DNA from: JABWCQ01 sp964530625
GTDB lineage: Bacteria; Electryoneota; RPQS01
Length of the DNA: 64,000 bases
Assembly: GCA_964530625.1 (NCBI GenBank)
Contig: CAZHAK010000004.1
Coordinates: forward strand, 1 to 64,000
Reading direction: 5' to 3'
Shown here: positions 7,540-17,045 of the stretch, in pieces
Position numbering within the stretch: the first letter of the stretch is position 1
Layout of the letters: the number at the start of each line of letters is the position of its first letter
Notes under the pieces: generated by a model
Seen by the model: the letters and a program-made list of their open reading frames with translations, nothing else
Databases searched by the model: none
Told to the model about the DNA's origin: nothing
Program-made: the position numbers and the translations under genes

Positions 7540-9438
7540 ATGCAAAAACAGCATCTGCACATCGTTTTGCTGGTTTTCGGATGCCACGTTCTGGCAGGCT
7601 GTGGGGAGTCTAAATTTGGGGAACTTAATCCGTATTTACATGGAAAACAAGAGTTAAATTTTGCTATTCCGGATACGAATCTAGTCTATTTCTTGATTTC
7701 GGGCNNNNNNNNNNTGCCAGTTGCCTCGTTCGGGTCGGTGGCGGGTGATATCAAAATCGTTACTCCCGATGGTCATAAGCTTGGTTTGGACTGGCTTCCC
7801 TCCGATTCTGAGGAGCCGGTGCAATTTTCCGGGCGAGTCCGGCACGTGCGCGGGATGACTGTCCGGAATCAGGCGCTGGGATTGACATGCAGTTTGAGTG
7901 TAGCGGACGACGGGCGCAGTTTGGCCGTCACTCTATTAGGAGCAACCGTTACTCCGCTCGATGCCCGGTTCGCGGTGGACGTTGCTGGTGTGAAGTCGCG
8001 TGGTCTTGCTGCCATGACTGAAACCTGGAGTGCGACCCAGGAGGGTTCGGAGATCGCGCTGCCGTGGGGGGATCGCTGGAAGCTATTGACTGAGGGGGAG
8101 GTGGTTCCGCTCCCAAAGACGGCGAGCGACATCTCGGCTAAGATGAGTTTTGAGAAATCAAAGCGGCTGAGTTATACTGTTCAGTGGTCGCCTTTGTCGA
8201 GTCTGCGCGGTGAACGGGGACTGGATATTGATACCGAATCCAATTCGGCAGATCGGGCGCTGGCTTTGCTGATTGCGTCTGTCCCGCCTGTGCACGCTCT
8301 TCTGCCTACGGAAGACTACGCATTTGAGCGCGCGGCGGATTTGTCACTTGCGCAGTGGCTGGTTCATGCCGAATTTGCGCCGAGCTATCTTTCTGAGCTG
8401 TCCGTCACTGAAGATCAGACGTTTCTTTTGAAGTACGGAGTTTCCGCCTATTGGGCGTTGTACTCTTGGGGCTGTTTGCCGAAGAAGAATGTGCTTGAAC
8501 GTGAGCCATTGCTGGACGCGGCGATGAGCCGGATTGACACGACGTCTCAAGAAATTCAACGGGGGGCGAGCCTCGAAGAACGTTTTCGGGAAGCCACTGT
8601 GTGGACATTCGCCGAAGAAAATTTAGCTACGGATCGCCCTGAACAGCGAAAGGTCTATCGTGAACAGGCTCATATCGCACTTAAGGACGCGCAGAGCGAA
8701 CTGAAGGAGCGTTTCCGCTTATGGCGAGATGAGAGGGCTGAGCAGTCACCGGACACAGTTGAGCTTTATGAACTTTACATCGGTGGCGATTCTGCGATTG
8801 CGCATGACGATGCTGCTTTCCTTCAACCTGACACACAGGCTGTGCTTCGCATCGTAGGTCGTGGAAACTTGTCCTGGCTGAATGTTGTGAACGTCGCGTG
8901 GTTAGAAGCTCCCGGTCTTCCGTGGCCGCTTGTCATGGATCGACTGCGCTGGCAGTTTGCCTCGAGTGTGCGCGTGCGCACGAGTAATCATTGGGAGATT
9001 GCGGAGGCTGCGCTTCTTGATCCTGAGCATCCCGGGATACTCAGCGAAGCACGTTTCGGCGCTCCGCCTGTGGCGTCCGCCGCAGCCGAAGTTGAAACGA
9101 TTGTGCAATCTTATTTGGGGATTCAGCCGCACTGGCGCGAACGCTCGATTACGTTTGATGCCCGCCTGCCGCAAAATTGGGGACGTACGCGCGCGCGGAT
9201 TCCTTTTGAAGACGGAGAACTTTATGTTGACTACGATTTCGCCAACAATCAAGCGTGGTTGGCCGCGAACGGGTTGACCCAGTCTTACACTTGTCAATTT
9301 TATATGCCGACTCCCTCAGGATCGCTCTCCGGACAGTTTAAGCTGGCGCCCGGTGACGCTCCACGAAAAATTACCCTCTTTGTTGATTCCGGAAATGTAT
9401 ATCGCCTGCGATTCGAAAGCGACGGCCTGCCCGAATGA
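7540..9438 (+). CDS. Predicted lipoprotein, possibly carbohydrate-related (contains an assembly gap)
   Basis: 632 codons from an ATG at 7540, including four X codons spanning the ten Ns at 7705-7714. Residues 1-21 form a lipoprotein signal (VLAGC lipobox). The remainder is a beta-rich N-terminal half, a largely helical middle (about 255-400) and a beta C-terminal part. I do not recognise the family with certainty. The arrangement, and its position directly before a ROK sugar kinase (ATGA overlap) and a GH57 enzyme, suggest a role in glucan or sugar-conjugate metabolism; that is inference. The true gap length is unknown, but both flanks share one frame. Confidence 0.7.
   Translation: MQKQHLHIVLLVFGCHVLAGCGESKFGELNPYLHGKQELNFAIPDTNLVYFLISGXXXXPVASFGSVAGDIKIVTPDGHKLGLDWLPSDSEEPVQFSGRVRHVRGMTVRNQALGLTCSLSVADDGRSLAVTLLGATVTPLDARFAVDVAGVKSRGLAAMTETWSATQEGSEIALPWGDRWKLLTEGEVVPLPKTASDISAKMSFEKSKRLSYTVQWSPLSSLRGERGLDIDTESNSADRALALLIASVPPVHALLPTEDYAFERAADLSLAQWLVHAEFAPSYLSELSVTEDQTFLLKYGVSAYWALYSWGCLPKKNVLEREPLLDAAMSRIDTTSQEIQRGASLEERFREATVWTFAEENLATDRPEQRKVYREQAHIALKDAQSELKERFRLWRDERAEQSPDTVELYELYIGGDSAIAHDDAAFLQPDTQAVLRIVGRGNLSWLNVVNVAWLEAPGLPWPLVMDRLRWQFASSVRVRTSNHWEIAEAALLDPEHPGILSEARFGAPPVASAAAEVETIVQSYLGIQPHWRERSITFDARLPQNWGRTRARIPFEDGELYVDYDFANNQAWLAANGLTQSYTCQFYMPTPSGSLSGQFKLAPGDAPRKITLFVDSGNVYRLRFESDGLPE
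7705..7714. other. Assembly gap of ten Ns
   Basis: Ten N characters inside the lipoprotein gene, about 55 codons after its start. Ten is a scaffolder placeholder, so the real distance is not known. Confidence 0.98.
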
Positions 9439-10355
9439 TATCTGAGCGAGTGGCGTTGGGTATTGATATCGGTGGCACGAATCTGAAAGTCGGATTGGTG
9501 ACCTTGTCCGGCCAGCTTATCGACAAAGAAACAATGCCGACTCCGCGACCGCGCGAACTGAAGTCGGTTGTAGCAGTCTTGAACTCGATAGTCCGGTCAC
9601 TTTGCGACAAACATTCCGTAGCGCCTGAGGGAGCCGGAATCGGCGCGCCGGGAGTTGTGGATGAAGAGACGCGAACCGTGCTTTGGGCTCCGAATTTCAA
9701 TGACTGGCTGGGCGCGCCCGTGCGGGAGACCATTGCTCATGCAATTGCGCTGCCGGTTGTGATGGACAACGACGTAAATAATTTTGCGGTCGGTGAACAT
9801 CGATGGGGAGCCGCAAAGGGATTCAAACATTTTGTTGCGTGCGCGATGGGGACCGGACTCGGCGGAGCGGTTTTCATTGACGGCAGATTGTATCGCGGTG
9901 CACGCGGCGCGGCGGGAGAAATGGGGTTCACTGTGATTGCTCCGAGTGGCCCAGCGATTATGGACATGCAGGGCGTCGTGGAAGCCTATGTCGGACGTAC
10001 TGCCTTTGATGCGCTGGTGGACGAACGATTTAAGACAGGAGAGTTTCCGACTCCGAGGCGCGTCACAGAGTTAGCCATGCAGGGCGAACCTCGTGCGCAG
10101 GAAATTCACGACATACTCGCCAAACAGCTTTCAGAAGCGGCGGCATCCTGGGTACATTTGTTGAATCCAGAAGCTATTGTCATCGGCGGTGGCACGACGC
10201 ATCAGGCAACCTATTTTTTTGAACGGTTTGAGTTTCACTTGAGGCGCCGCGCGCTGCCTCCGCATACGGAAAAACTGCAAGTTCTGCCCGGGCAACTCGG
10301 CTACTACGCCGGAATGCTCGGAGCGGCGGCTCTCTGGTTTAATCAGTCTTCCTAA
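9435..10355 (+). CDS. ROK-family sugar kinase (glucokinase-like)
   Basis: 306 residues. The ATP-binding DIGGTNLKVGLV opens the protein, followed by GIGAPGVVDEET, the catalytic MDNDVNNFAVGEHRWG region and the phosphate loop GTGLGGAVFIDG. At the position where many ROK proteins have the CxCGxxGCxE zinc motif, this one reads MDMQGVVEAYVG, so the zinc cysteines are missing. Some ROK glucokinases lack that site. The likely reaction is ATP-dependent phosphorylation of glucose or a related hexose. The start overlaps the stop of the preceding lipoprotein gene. With the GH57 enzyme downstream it forms a small glucan/glucose-use cluster. Confidence 0.9.
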   Translation: MISERVALGIDIGGTNLKVGLVTLSGQLIDKETMPTPRPRELKSVVAVLNSIVRSLCDKHSVAPEGAGIGAPGVVDEETRTVLWAPNFNDWLGAPVRETIAHAIALPVVMDNDVNNFAVGEHRWGAAKGFKHFVACAMGTGLGGAVFIDGRLYRGARGAAGEMGFTVIAPSGPAIMDMQGVVEAYVGRTAFDALVDERFKTGEFPTPRRVTELAMQGEPRAQEIHDILAKQLSEAAASWVHLLNPEAIVIGGGTTHQATYFFERFEFHLRRRALPPHTEKLQVLPGQLGYYAGMLGAAALWFNQSS

Positions 10356-10367
10356 TGGAGGCAATGT

Positions 10368-10763
10368 ATGAATCGGATTATTTTCGCAGTACTCGCATTG
10401 GCGCTCATCGTCGGCGGGTGTAAAAAGAATGAAGACGACAACGCCGTGGGACCTGTTTGGATTCTCAACGTCACTGTGCGTGACGGCGCGTTTCCGAATC
10501 GGGAGATACTCAATTGTGCGCACGTCAAATGGAAATACTCCGGTGAAATCGACGACCGTGACGTCGGTTGCCGTAACACAAACAATTTCGTCAAGGTCTG
10601 GGAAGAAATTTCCGAAGACGTTCGTGTCTATTATCGCGTCGAGTGCGCCGGCTATTCGCCGTCGGTGGAGTATTACGCCGACTTTTCTTACGCGCTCGTG
10701 GATACGCTTGCCGACGGACAGGAAGTCATTCACAACGAAACCGTCGTCATTTATCCTGAGTAA
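10368..10763 (+). CDS. Small predicted lipoprotein
   Basis: 131 residues. MNRIIFAVLALALIVGGC is a lipoprotein signal with the lipobox Cys at about 18, followed by a short Lys/Asp/Glu linker. The rest is a beta-sandwich-like domain with three further Cys (NCAHVKW, VGCRNT, VECAGY). It has a Shine-Dalgarno-like GGAGG 7 bases before the ATG and lies 12 bases after the ROK kinase. Function unknown; an envelope protein co-transcribed with sugar-metabolism genes. Confidence 0.75.
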   Translation: MNRIIFAVLALALIVGGCKKNEDDNAVGPVWILNVTVRDGAFPNREILNCAHVKWKYSGEIDDRDVGCRNTNNFVKVWEEISEDVRVYYRVECAGYSPSVEYYADFSYALVDTLADGQEVIHNETVVIYPE

Positions 10764-10799
10764 CCCGCCTCACCTTTTCACTTAACTCACTTCTTGCAC

Positions 10800-12914
10800 G
10801 TGTCCAAAGTTTACCTCTGCCTCGAGCTTCACAACCATCAGCCCGTCGGTAATTTCGACCGCGTCATCCACGAGGCTTACGAAAAGAGCTATAAGCCTTT
10901 TCTTAAAACTCTGTTGGACTTTCCGCAAATTCGCATGAGTCTGCACACGTCGGGCTGCTTGCTCGAATGGTGCGAATCACATTTGAAAGAGTATATTGAA
11001 CTCGTCGGCAAGCTGCACGACCGGGGACAGATAGAACTCATCGGCGGCGCATTTTATGAACCGGTACTGGCCGCCATTCCACGTGACGACGCGTTGGAAC
11101 ATTTTGCGCGCATGAACGAGTATCTTTTGCGCCGCTTTGGAGCCAGGCCCCGCGGCGCGTGGCTGCCCGAGCGCGTGTGGGAGCCGGATTTCGCTGCGCT
11201 GCTTGTCGACGCGGGTGTCGAATACATTTCGATGGATGACGACCTCTTTTTGGCCGCCGGACATCAACCCGAAGAAATGAATGGCTACTACATGACGGAT
11301 TCGCATAACGGACCGCTGGCGGTTTTTCCAAATCATCAGGCGCTCCGCTACGCGATTCCGTTCCGTGACCCGGAAGCCACGTTTGATTATATTTTTGAAC
11401 AGTCGGACGGTCAGCCGAATTCGCTTTTCTTGATGGGCGACGACGGCGAGAAGTTTGGTCTTTGGCCGCGCACTTACAAGCCAGTTTATGAAGACGGCTG
11501 GCTGAAGACATTTTTTGAAGCGCTGGTTGAACATTCGGACGACGTCGAACTTTTGACGATGGCAGAAGCGCGGGATAAACTTCCGCCCAGGGGCCGTACG
11601 TATTTACCGACAGGCTCCTATTTTGAAATGGGCGAGTGGACGTTGCCGACGGTGGCGCGTAAAAAGTACTTGCACATTGTCCATGAACTTAAGGAGCGCG
11701 ACGACTGGCCGCAGATTCGCCCCTTTGTGCAAGGCGGATTCTGGCGCGGTTTCTTGCGAAAGTATCCGGAAGCAAATCTTTTACAGAAGAAAATGCTGCG
11801 AGTTTCACGAAAGTTTCATTCACTCTCTGCGCGCAAGACGGAGCCGGAATATCAAACACAATTACTGCGCGGACAGTGCAATTGTCCGTATTGGCATGGC
11901 GTTTTTGGCGGACTATATTTGCCGCACTTGCGCCACGCTGTTTGGAAGGAATTGATTCAGGGGGAATACACTCTGGATAATTTGCTGCATCGCGGACGGC
12001 GGTGGGTGGACGTTGAAAGCGTTGATCATGACATGGATGGACATTCGGAACTGCTGATTGAAAACGCGGTGATGAACGTATATCTTGCGCCAAGCGAAGG
12101 CGGCTCGATGTTTGAGCTGGACTATCGTCCGCGCGGCTACAATCTTTTGAACACGCTAACACGCCGTGAAGAGCCATACCATAAAGACGTCGCGCGCGCG
12201 ACCGTTGCAGATCCAGATGATGATTCCACTGTTGAGTCCATTCACGATCTCATCTTGAAAAAAGAAGAAGGTCTGGAACATCTTGTCACGTTTGACAAGT
12301 GGCCGCGCCGATCTTTGATGGATCATTTTCACGGTTTTGACGGGACGATAGATCAATTCCGCGCAGGCGTTCTGGCGGACTACGGGGACTTCCTGACCGG
12401 CGAATATAGGTTGAGCGAAATGTTTACGGACGGCGCAACGCTTTCGCGCACAGGTAAACTTGGATCGCTTCCGGTGCGAGTCGAAAAAACTGTTCGTGTC
12501 AGCCCGAGCCGGGCCGAGGTGACGATTGATTATGCAGTCAGAAATCTTTCCAGCCAACAGATGCACGGACCGTTTGGCGTCGAGTGGAATTTCTCGTTGA
12601 TGGCGCCGAATTCCGGCCAGCATTATTTGACGATTCCCGGAACGGAATTTGCGAAACGTCCGCTTCGAGAGAGCGCAGAACACCACGGCGTAACCACAGT
12701 CAAATTGGCGGACGAAATTGAAGGTGTCGCGGTCAAACTTGAAAACAATGTCGCCGCAAGACTCTGGCGCGTGCCTATTGAAAGCGTATCGCTCTCGGAA
12801 GGCGGATTTGAGCGAGTCTTTCAATCCGTCGCGCTTTTCTTTTCATGGGAATTGCGGCTTGCGCCGGGTGAAGTCTGGCGTATGAAGTTCTTCGCGGAGC
12901 TTGGCGACCGCTAA
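10800..12914 (+). CDS. GH57 4-alpha-glucanotransferase / alpha-amylase
   Basis: About 704 residues from GTG 10800; an in-frame TTG at 10794 is the alternative. The conserved GH57 regions are visible: HNHQPVGNF (from about 11), GAFYEP (about 83-88), WLPERVWEP with Glu 124 as the expected nucleophile, GDDGEKFG with Asp 215 as the expected acid/base, and QCNCPYWHG (about 360). The Glu-Asp spacing of 91 equals that of the Thermococcus 4-alpha-glucanotransferase as I recall it. The C-terminal half is the beta-sandwich typical of this subfamily (DUF1925/DUF1926). No signal peptide, so cytoplasmic. It probably rearranges or degrades storage glucan, with the ROK kinase acting on released glucose. Confidence 0.93.
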   Translation: MSKVYLCLELHNHQPVGNFDRVIHEAYEKSYKPFLKTLLDFPQIRMSLHTSGCLLEWCESHLKEYIELVGKLHDRGQIELIGGAFYEPVLAAIPRDDALEHFARMNEYLLRRFGARPRGAWLPERVWEPDFAALLVDAGVEYISMDDDLFLAAGHQPEEMNGYYMTDSHNGPLAVFPNHQALRYAIPFRDPEATFDYIFEQSDGQPNSLFLMGDDGEKFGLWPRTYKPVYEDGWLKTFFEALVEHSDDVELLTMAEARDKLPPRGRTYLPTGSYFEMGEWTLPTVARKKYLHIVHELKERDDWPQIRPFVQGGFWRGFLRKYPEANLLQKKMLRVSRKFHSLSARKTEPEYQTQLLRGQCNCPYWHGVFGGLYLPHLRHAVWKELIQGEYTLDNLLHRGRRWVDVESVDHDMDGHSELLIENAVMNVYLAPSEGGSMFELDYRPRGYNLLNTLTRREEPYHKDVARATVADPDDDSTVESIHDLILKKEEGLEHLVTFDKWPRRSLMDHFHGFDGTIDQFRAGVLADYGDFLTGEYRLSEMFTDGATLSRTGKLGSLPVRVEKTVRVSPSRAEVTIDYAVRNLSSQQMHGPFGVEWNFSLMAPNSGQHYLTIPGTEFAKRPLRESAEHHGVTTVKLADEIEGVAVKLENNVAARLWRVPIESVSLSEGGFERVFQSVALFFSWELRLAPGEVWRMKFFAELGDR

Positions 12915-12919
12915 TCACC

Positions 12920-15589
12920 GTGGCGCTGCTGATCTTTCTGCTCTCGCTCGTTGCCGGGCTCTTGCATGCGCAAGAGACCGTTCCCGATACGACTCAGCAG
13001 GACACTACTGCGCGTCAAAGCGGATTAGACACTGTCATTGTGTACAGCGCGGATGCGATTGACTTTGATATTCTGACGCGCACGACGATTCTGGAAGGCA
13101 ACGCGCGTATTAAGTATAGAGACATGGAACTCACTGCGGGCAGAATTCTGCTCAACTGGGATGTGAAAACCATGATCGCGACGGCCACGTTTGACTCGTT
13201 GTTTTCCGACAGCGCGGGAACGGAGCTTGATACGGTGATTGAAGTCGGCAAGCCGCACTTCAAACAAGGCAGCGAAGAGTTTACGGGGGACGAAATTGCC
13301 TATAATCTTGATTCCAAGATTGGTCGGGTGAAGGGGGGCCGTACTACTTATCAGGACGGAACCTATTACGGCGACCAGTTTAAACGTATTTCAGACGATG
13401 TATTAACAGTGCGGCACGGTGAATTCACGACATGTGAACTTGACGAGCCGCATTATCATTTTGGCGCCGACGTTTTGAAAATCGAAGTCGGCGAGCGTGT
13501 TGTGGCGAAACCTGTCTATCTCTATTTTGCGGACGTGCCGGTGCTCGCTCTGCCGTACGGAGTTTTCCCGATTCAGAAGGGACGCACGAGCGGGATCATC
13601 ACACCCGTATTCGGCGAGTCCGCGTCGCAGGGAAGATTCTTACGCAACATCGGGTACTACTGGGCCATGTCCGACTACATGGACGTGCTCAGCACGATGG
13701 ATTACTATGAAGAGTTCGGTGTGTTGGGCCGCACAAATTATCGCTATGCCAAACGCTATCGCCTGAACGGGAATGCAGATTTTGATTTTGATACTCAGCG
13801 CCGCGAAGGCTCGAAAAATCGCCGTTGGCAAATTTCCGCAAATCACAATCACACGATTGATCAAACCACTCGATTAGCTGCATCTGGCGGCTATGTGTCG
13901 GATAAGAGCTATCGCCAACAGCTCGGGACAGTGAATGATCAATTGAATCAGACAATTCAATCGAACGCGACGCTCTCTAAATCGTGGAATAATTCGCCAT
14001 GGAGCGCAAGCGTCAACGCCGGTTATACACAAAACATCCTGCAGGAAACGTGGACGGCACGAGTGCCCACTGCGCGCTTTACACACAAACAAGGGCGTCT
14101 GTTTCCCGCGCCGAAAGCGCCGCGCGGCATTCGTTTCGCCGCCGCACCCAAGGAAGTTAATGAGCCGTGGTATCGCACGTTCACGTGGACGTACAGCTCC
14201 TCGTACTCCAATGACCTTGCCTCTCCGCATACGTTTGTCGAGGAGGGGTTGGAGCCCGACTCACTTGGAAATTTGAGAATCATATATGGTGACGACAGTC
14301 TCGGTGTTCGGCAGCGCGACGGCATGGGGCATAGCGGCGGACTTTCCGCGACGGCGAAACTCGCTCGCTACGTGAATTTGAATCCGACGTTCAGTTGGCA
14401 ACACGCGTGGACGAGAAAGACCGTTCACTATGTGCCGGACGGTGATATTTTTGATCGTGACGACCAATACGGATTTTTCACACGGACGACTTTTAACGTC
14501 GGCACTTCGGCTTCGACCAAACTCTATGGGCTGGCGCGGCACCCGTTTGGACTGCGGGCGCAATTCCGGCATGTGATGACGCCAACGGTGAGCTTCTCCA
14601 TGCGACCGGATTTTTCCGATAAGGAGTGGGGCTATTACGAAACGGTTACACTTGAAAACGGCACGGAATACGAGTATGATCGCTTTCGCGCCGCTGATCA
14701 GGCCAGCGTCGTGGGGGGAACTCCGGCAGGGTTGTCGCAAGCGATGTCGTTCAGTCTTGGAAATTTGTTTCAGGTGAAGTACGGTGACGAGGAAGTAGGC
14801 ACCGAAAAGAAGTTTGATTTGTTGAGCGCGAATTTCGCTTCCGGAATTGACTTTAAGCGCGATTCGCTGAAGTGGAATGATATTCAATCCTCGTTTCGCA
14901 CCGCATTGCCGGGAAGACTGTTCGGCCCGATTGAAGGCATCGGATTGGATTTGTCCACGACGCACTCAATGTATGAGCGAGTCGGCGGCAGAGCGGTTAA
15001 CCGATTCTTCTGGGAGCGTGACGGCGGAGCGTGGTATTCGCCGTTTGATCTTTTGCGCGCGAGCGGATCCGTTGATTTTTCTGTGCGAGCTGAGCGCGTG
15101 GCTGATCTGTTCAGATTTCGCTCTCCGAAGTCGGGGAATATGGATGAGGAGCTTACCCTGGGCGAAGACTTGCCGTACAACCCGAGCGAAGTGATTCCTG
15201 CGGACCCTGAAGTGCCGCCCTTGCCGCAGGCGGATAAAGAAGAAACATCCGAGACGTTCTTAGATATGCCACTATCCATGCGGTTCAATATTCGTCACGC
15301 GCGCGATTATGTCAGTGATACAAAGACGTCCACGCTCGGATCAAGCTTTGACGGCCAGTTGACTCCGCGCTGGACGGTATCGGTCAGCTATTATTTTGAT
15401 CTCGAACGCAACGTCGCGCAAAACGCGGGCATCACCATGACGCGCGACTTGCATTGTTGGGAGGCGAGCCTGAACTGGTCGCCGCTTGGATACAGTCCCG
15501 GTTACTATTTGCGCATCGGTTTGAAATCACCGCAGCTTCGTGATCTGAAAATCGAGCGCAATCAAGGCGGAAACTTACGCGGATTCTAA
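12920..15589 (+). CDS. LptD-like outer-membrane LPS-assembly protein (OstA family)
   Basis: 889 residues from GTG 12920, five bases after the GH57 stop. Residues 1-17 form a signal peptide. Residues about 35-190 are the OstA/LptA-like beta-jellyroll (ILEGNARIKYRDMELTAGRI, FTGDEIAYNLDSKIGRV). The domain ends with the conserved VPVLALPYGVFPIQKGRTSGIITP before a long beta-barrel with many aromatic-ended strands. LptD inserts lipopolysaccharide into the outer leaflet, so this indicates a diderm cell. Some FCB lineages have only distant LptD homologues; this one is clearly of the family, but the partner LptE is not visible here. Confidence 0.88.
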   Translation: MALLIFLLSLVAGLLHAQETVPDTTQQDTTARQSGLDTVIVYSADAIDFDILTRTTILEGNARIKYRDMELTAGRILLNWDVKTMIATATFDSLFSDSAGTELDTVIEVGKPHFKQGSEEFTGDEIAYNLDSKIGRVKGGRTTYQDGTYYGDQFKRISDDVLTVRHGEFTTCELDEPHYHFGADVLKIEVGERVVAKPVYLYFADVPVLALPYGVFPIQKGRTSGIITPVFGESASQGRFLRNIGYYWAMSDYMDVLSTMDYYEEFGVLGRTNYRYAKRYRLNGNADFDFDTQRREGSKNRRWQISANHNHTIDQTTRLAASGGYVSDKSYRQQLGTVNDQLNQTIQSNATLSKSWNNSPWSASVNAGYTQNILQETWTARVPTARFTHKQGRLFPAPKAPRGIRFAAAPKEVNEPWYRTFTWTYSSSYSNDLASPHTFVEEGLEPDSLGNLRIIYGDDSLGVRQRDGMGHSGGLSATAKLARYVNLNPTFSWQHAWTRKTVHYVPDGDIFDRDDQYGFFTRTTFNVGTSASTKLYGLARHPFGLRAQFRHVMTPTVSFSMRPDFSDKEWGYYETVTLENGTEYEYDRFRAADQASVVGGTPAGLSQAMSFSLGNLFQVKYGDEEVGTEKKFDLLSANFASGIDFKRDSLKWNDIQSSFRTALPGRLFGPIEGIGLDLSTTHSMYERVGGRAVNRFFWERDGGAWYSPFDLLRASGSVDFSVRAERVADLFRFRSPKSGNMDEELTLGEDLPYNPSEVIPADPEVPPLPQADKEETSETFLDMPLSMRFNIRHARDYVSDTKTSTLGSSFDGQLTPRWTVSVSYYFDLERNVAQNAGITMTRDLHCWEASLNWSPLGYSPGYYLRIGLKSPQLRDLKIERNQGGNLRGF

Positions 15590-15590
15590 T

Positions 15591-17045
15591 TTGAACGATT
15601 CCATTTCTTCACAAGAAAAGCGCGCCATCAGCTTTGTGCTGATCGGCGCGCTTTTGCTTCGGCTTTATACTCTGGGTTCGGAAAGTTTTTGGCTCGATGA
15701 GGCGATTGTCTGGCATCGCGTCAAAGACGGACCGCTGAGTTTTCTGTTTGACTGGGACGCGGACACGCAAGGCCCGACTTATTCGTTGCTCATTTGGATA
15801 TGGAGCAAACTGTTTGGGTTCGGCGAAATCGCGATGCGCATGCCGTCCGTCATATTCGGCGTGCTCGGAATTCATGCGATGTATCTATTGGGCAGGCGAG
15901 TGTTCGGACATCAGGCCGCGATATGGGCTGCGCTTTACGCCACGGTGAATCCGTTCTTGATGTACTACTCGCAGGAAGCCCGGCCCTATACGCTCTGGTT
16001 TTGGACGTCGCTGCTTGCTGTCTGGTATCTTTTACGCTTGATTGAGCGGCACTCGCGTGTCAACGTTGTCGGAGTCATTGTTTTCACTTTGCTGTCATTG
16101 TACACTCACCCTTACGGGCCCTTTCTATTGGCGTTACAAGCCGCGCTGATCGCTGTGATGCTGCCCCGGAGTGAGTGGAAAAGATTTGTAAAGCCCGCGC
16201 TGATTATCGGCGTCGCCTATTTGCCGGAGGGACTGGTTTTCTTGTGGGCCTTCCTTGGCAAAGTAGAGAACAAGTGGACGGTGGCAGCGTGGATCAACCG
16301 GCCAGATTTGTCCGCCCCTTGGCAATACATGCGATATTATTTCGCGTGGGACTTGCTCGCGTTGGCGAGTTCTGCGGCTTTGATTGGCGGACTGATTGTC
16401 TATCGCAAGAGATTGCGCGAGTTCAAAACGGGATGGCTGGTGTGCGGCGCTATCGTGTTCGGCTTTTTTGTGCTGCCGTGGCTCGTATCGCAAATTGTGC
16501 CGATTCTTTGGATGCGATACACGATTACGGTCATTGCTGCCGTGCTGTTGCCGCTTGGCTGGATCACCGCGCAAACAAAAAGGCCGCTGCAGATTGTTGC
16601 CGTCGGCCTTTTCTTGATCGGGAGCGCGTTACCGTTATATCATTACTATACCGATTACGACAAGGATCCATGGAGGCAGGCGATTGGATGGTTCACTCCT
16701 CGTGTGCAGGCGAGCGATCACATCATTGTCCATCCGTTACGAGCGCCGATGCCGTTTGAGTACTACTACAACGACCTGACAAAACACACTGTAGTTGTGC
16801 CGCGAAAGTCGGAGGATGTCCCCACAGCAGTTCCTGACTCAGGCACAGTGTGGTTTGTCGCGGCGACGTACAGTCACTCCAAGCCGCTGCGCGATGAGTT
16901 ATACGCGGAACTTGCTCGCCGTTGCGACTGTGATTCGACATACAAGACTGCGGCCTTGTTTCCTCGAAATCCGTTTCTCATCTTCCGAGGAGAGATTGAA
17001 ATCACACGTTGTCGGGTGCGCGAACAGCGCCCCGTTCAACTCTAA
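15591..17045 (+). CDS. GT39/ArnT-like integral membrane glycosyltransferase
   Basis: 484 residues from a TTG start one base after the LptD stop. The first periplasmic loop holds the acidic motif of the family (ESFWLDEAIVWH). About ten hydrophobic helices follow, for example GVLGIHAMYLLG, VVGVIVFTLLSLYT and IVFGFFVLPWLVSQIV. The family transfers sugars from polyprenyl-phosphate donors to protein or lipid A on the periplasmic side. Its position right after LptD fits a role in lipid A or surface-glycan modification, which is inference. The last 44 bases overlap the convergent FAD-oxidoreductase gene. Confidence 0.88.
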   Translation: MNDSISSQEKRAISFVLIGALLLRLYTLGSESFWLDEAIVWHRVKDGPLSFLFDWDADTQGPTYSLLIWIWSKLFGFGEIAMRMPSVIFGVLGIHAMYLLGRRVFGHQAAIWAALYATVNPFLMYYSQEARPYTLWFWTSLLAVWYLLRLIERHSRVNVVGVIVFTLLSLYTHPYGPFLLALQAALIAVMLPRSEWKRFVKPALIIGVAYLPEGLVFLWAFLGKVENKWTVAAWINRPDLSAPWQYMRYYFAWDLLALASSAALIGGLIVYRKRLREFKTGWLVCGAIVFGFFVLPWLVSQIVPILWMRYTITVIAAVLLPLGWITAQTKRPLQIVAVGLFLIGSALPLYHYYTDYDKDPWRQAIGWFTPRVQASDHIIVHPLRAPMPFEYYYNDLTKHTVVVPRKSEDVPTAVPDSGTVWFVAATYSHSKPLRDELYAELARRCDCDSTYKTAALFPRNPFLIFRGEIEITRCRVREQRPVQL

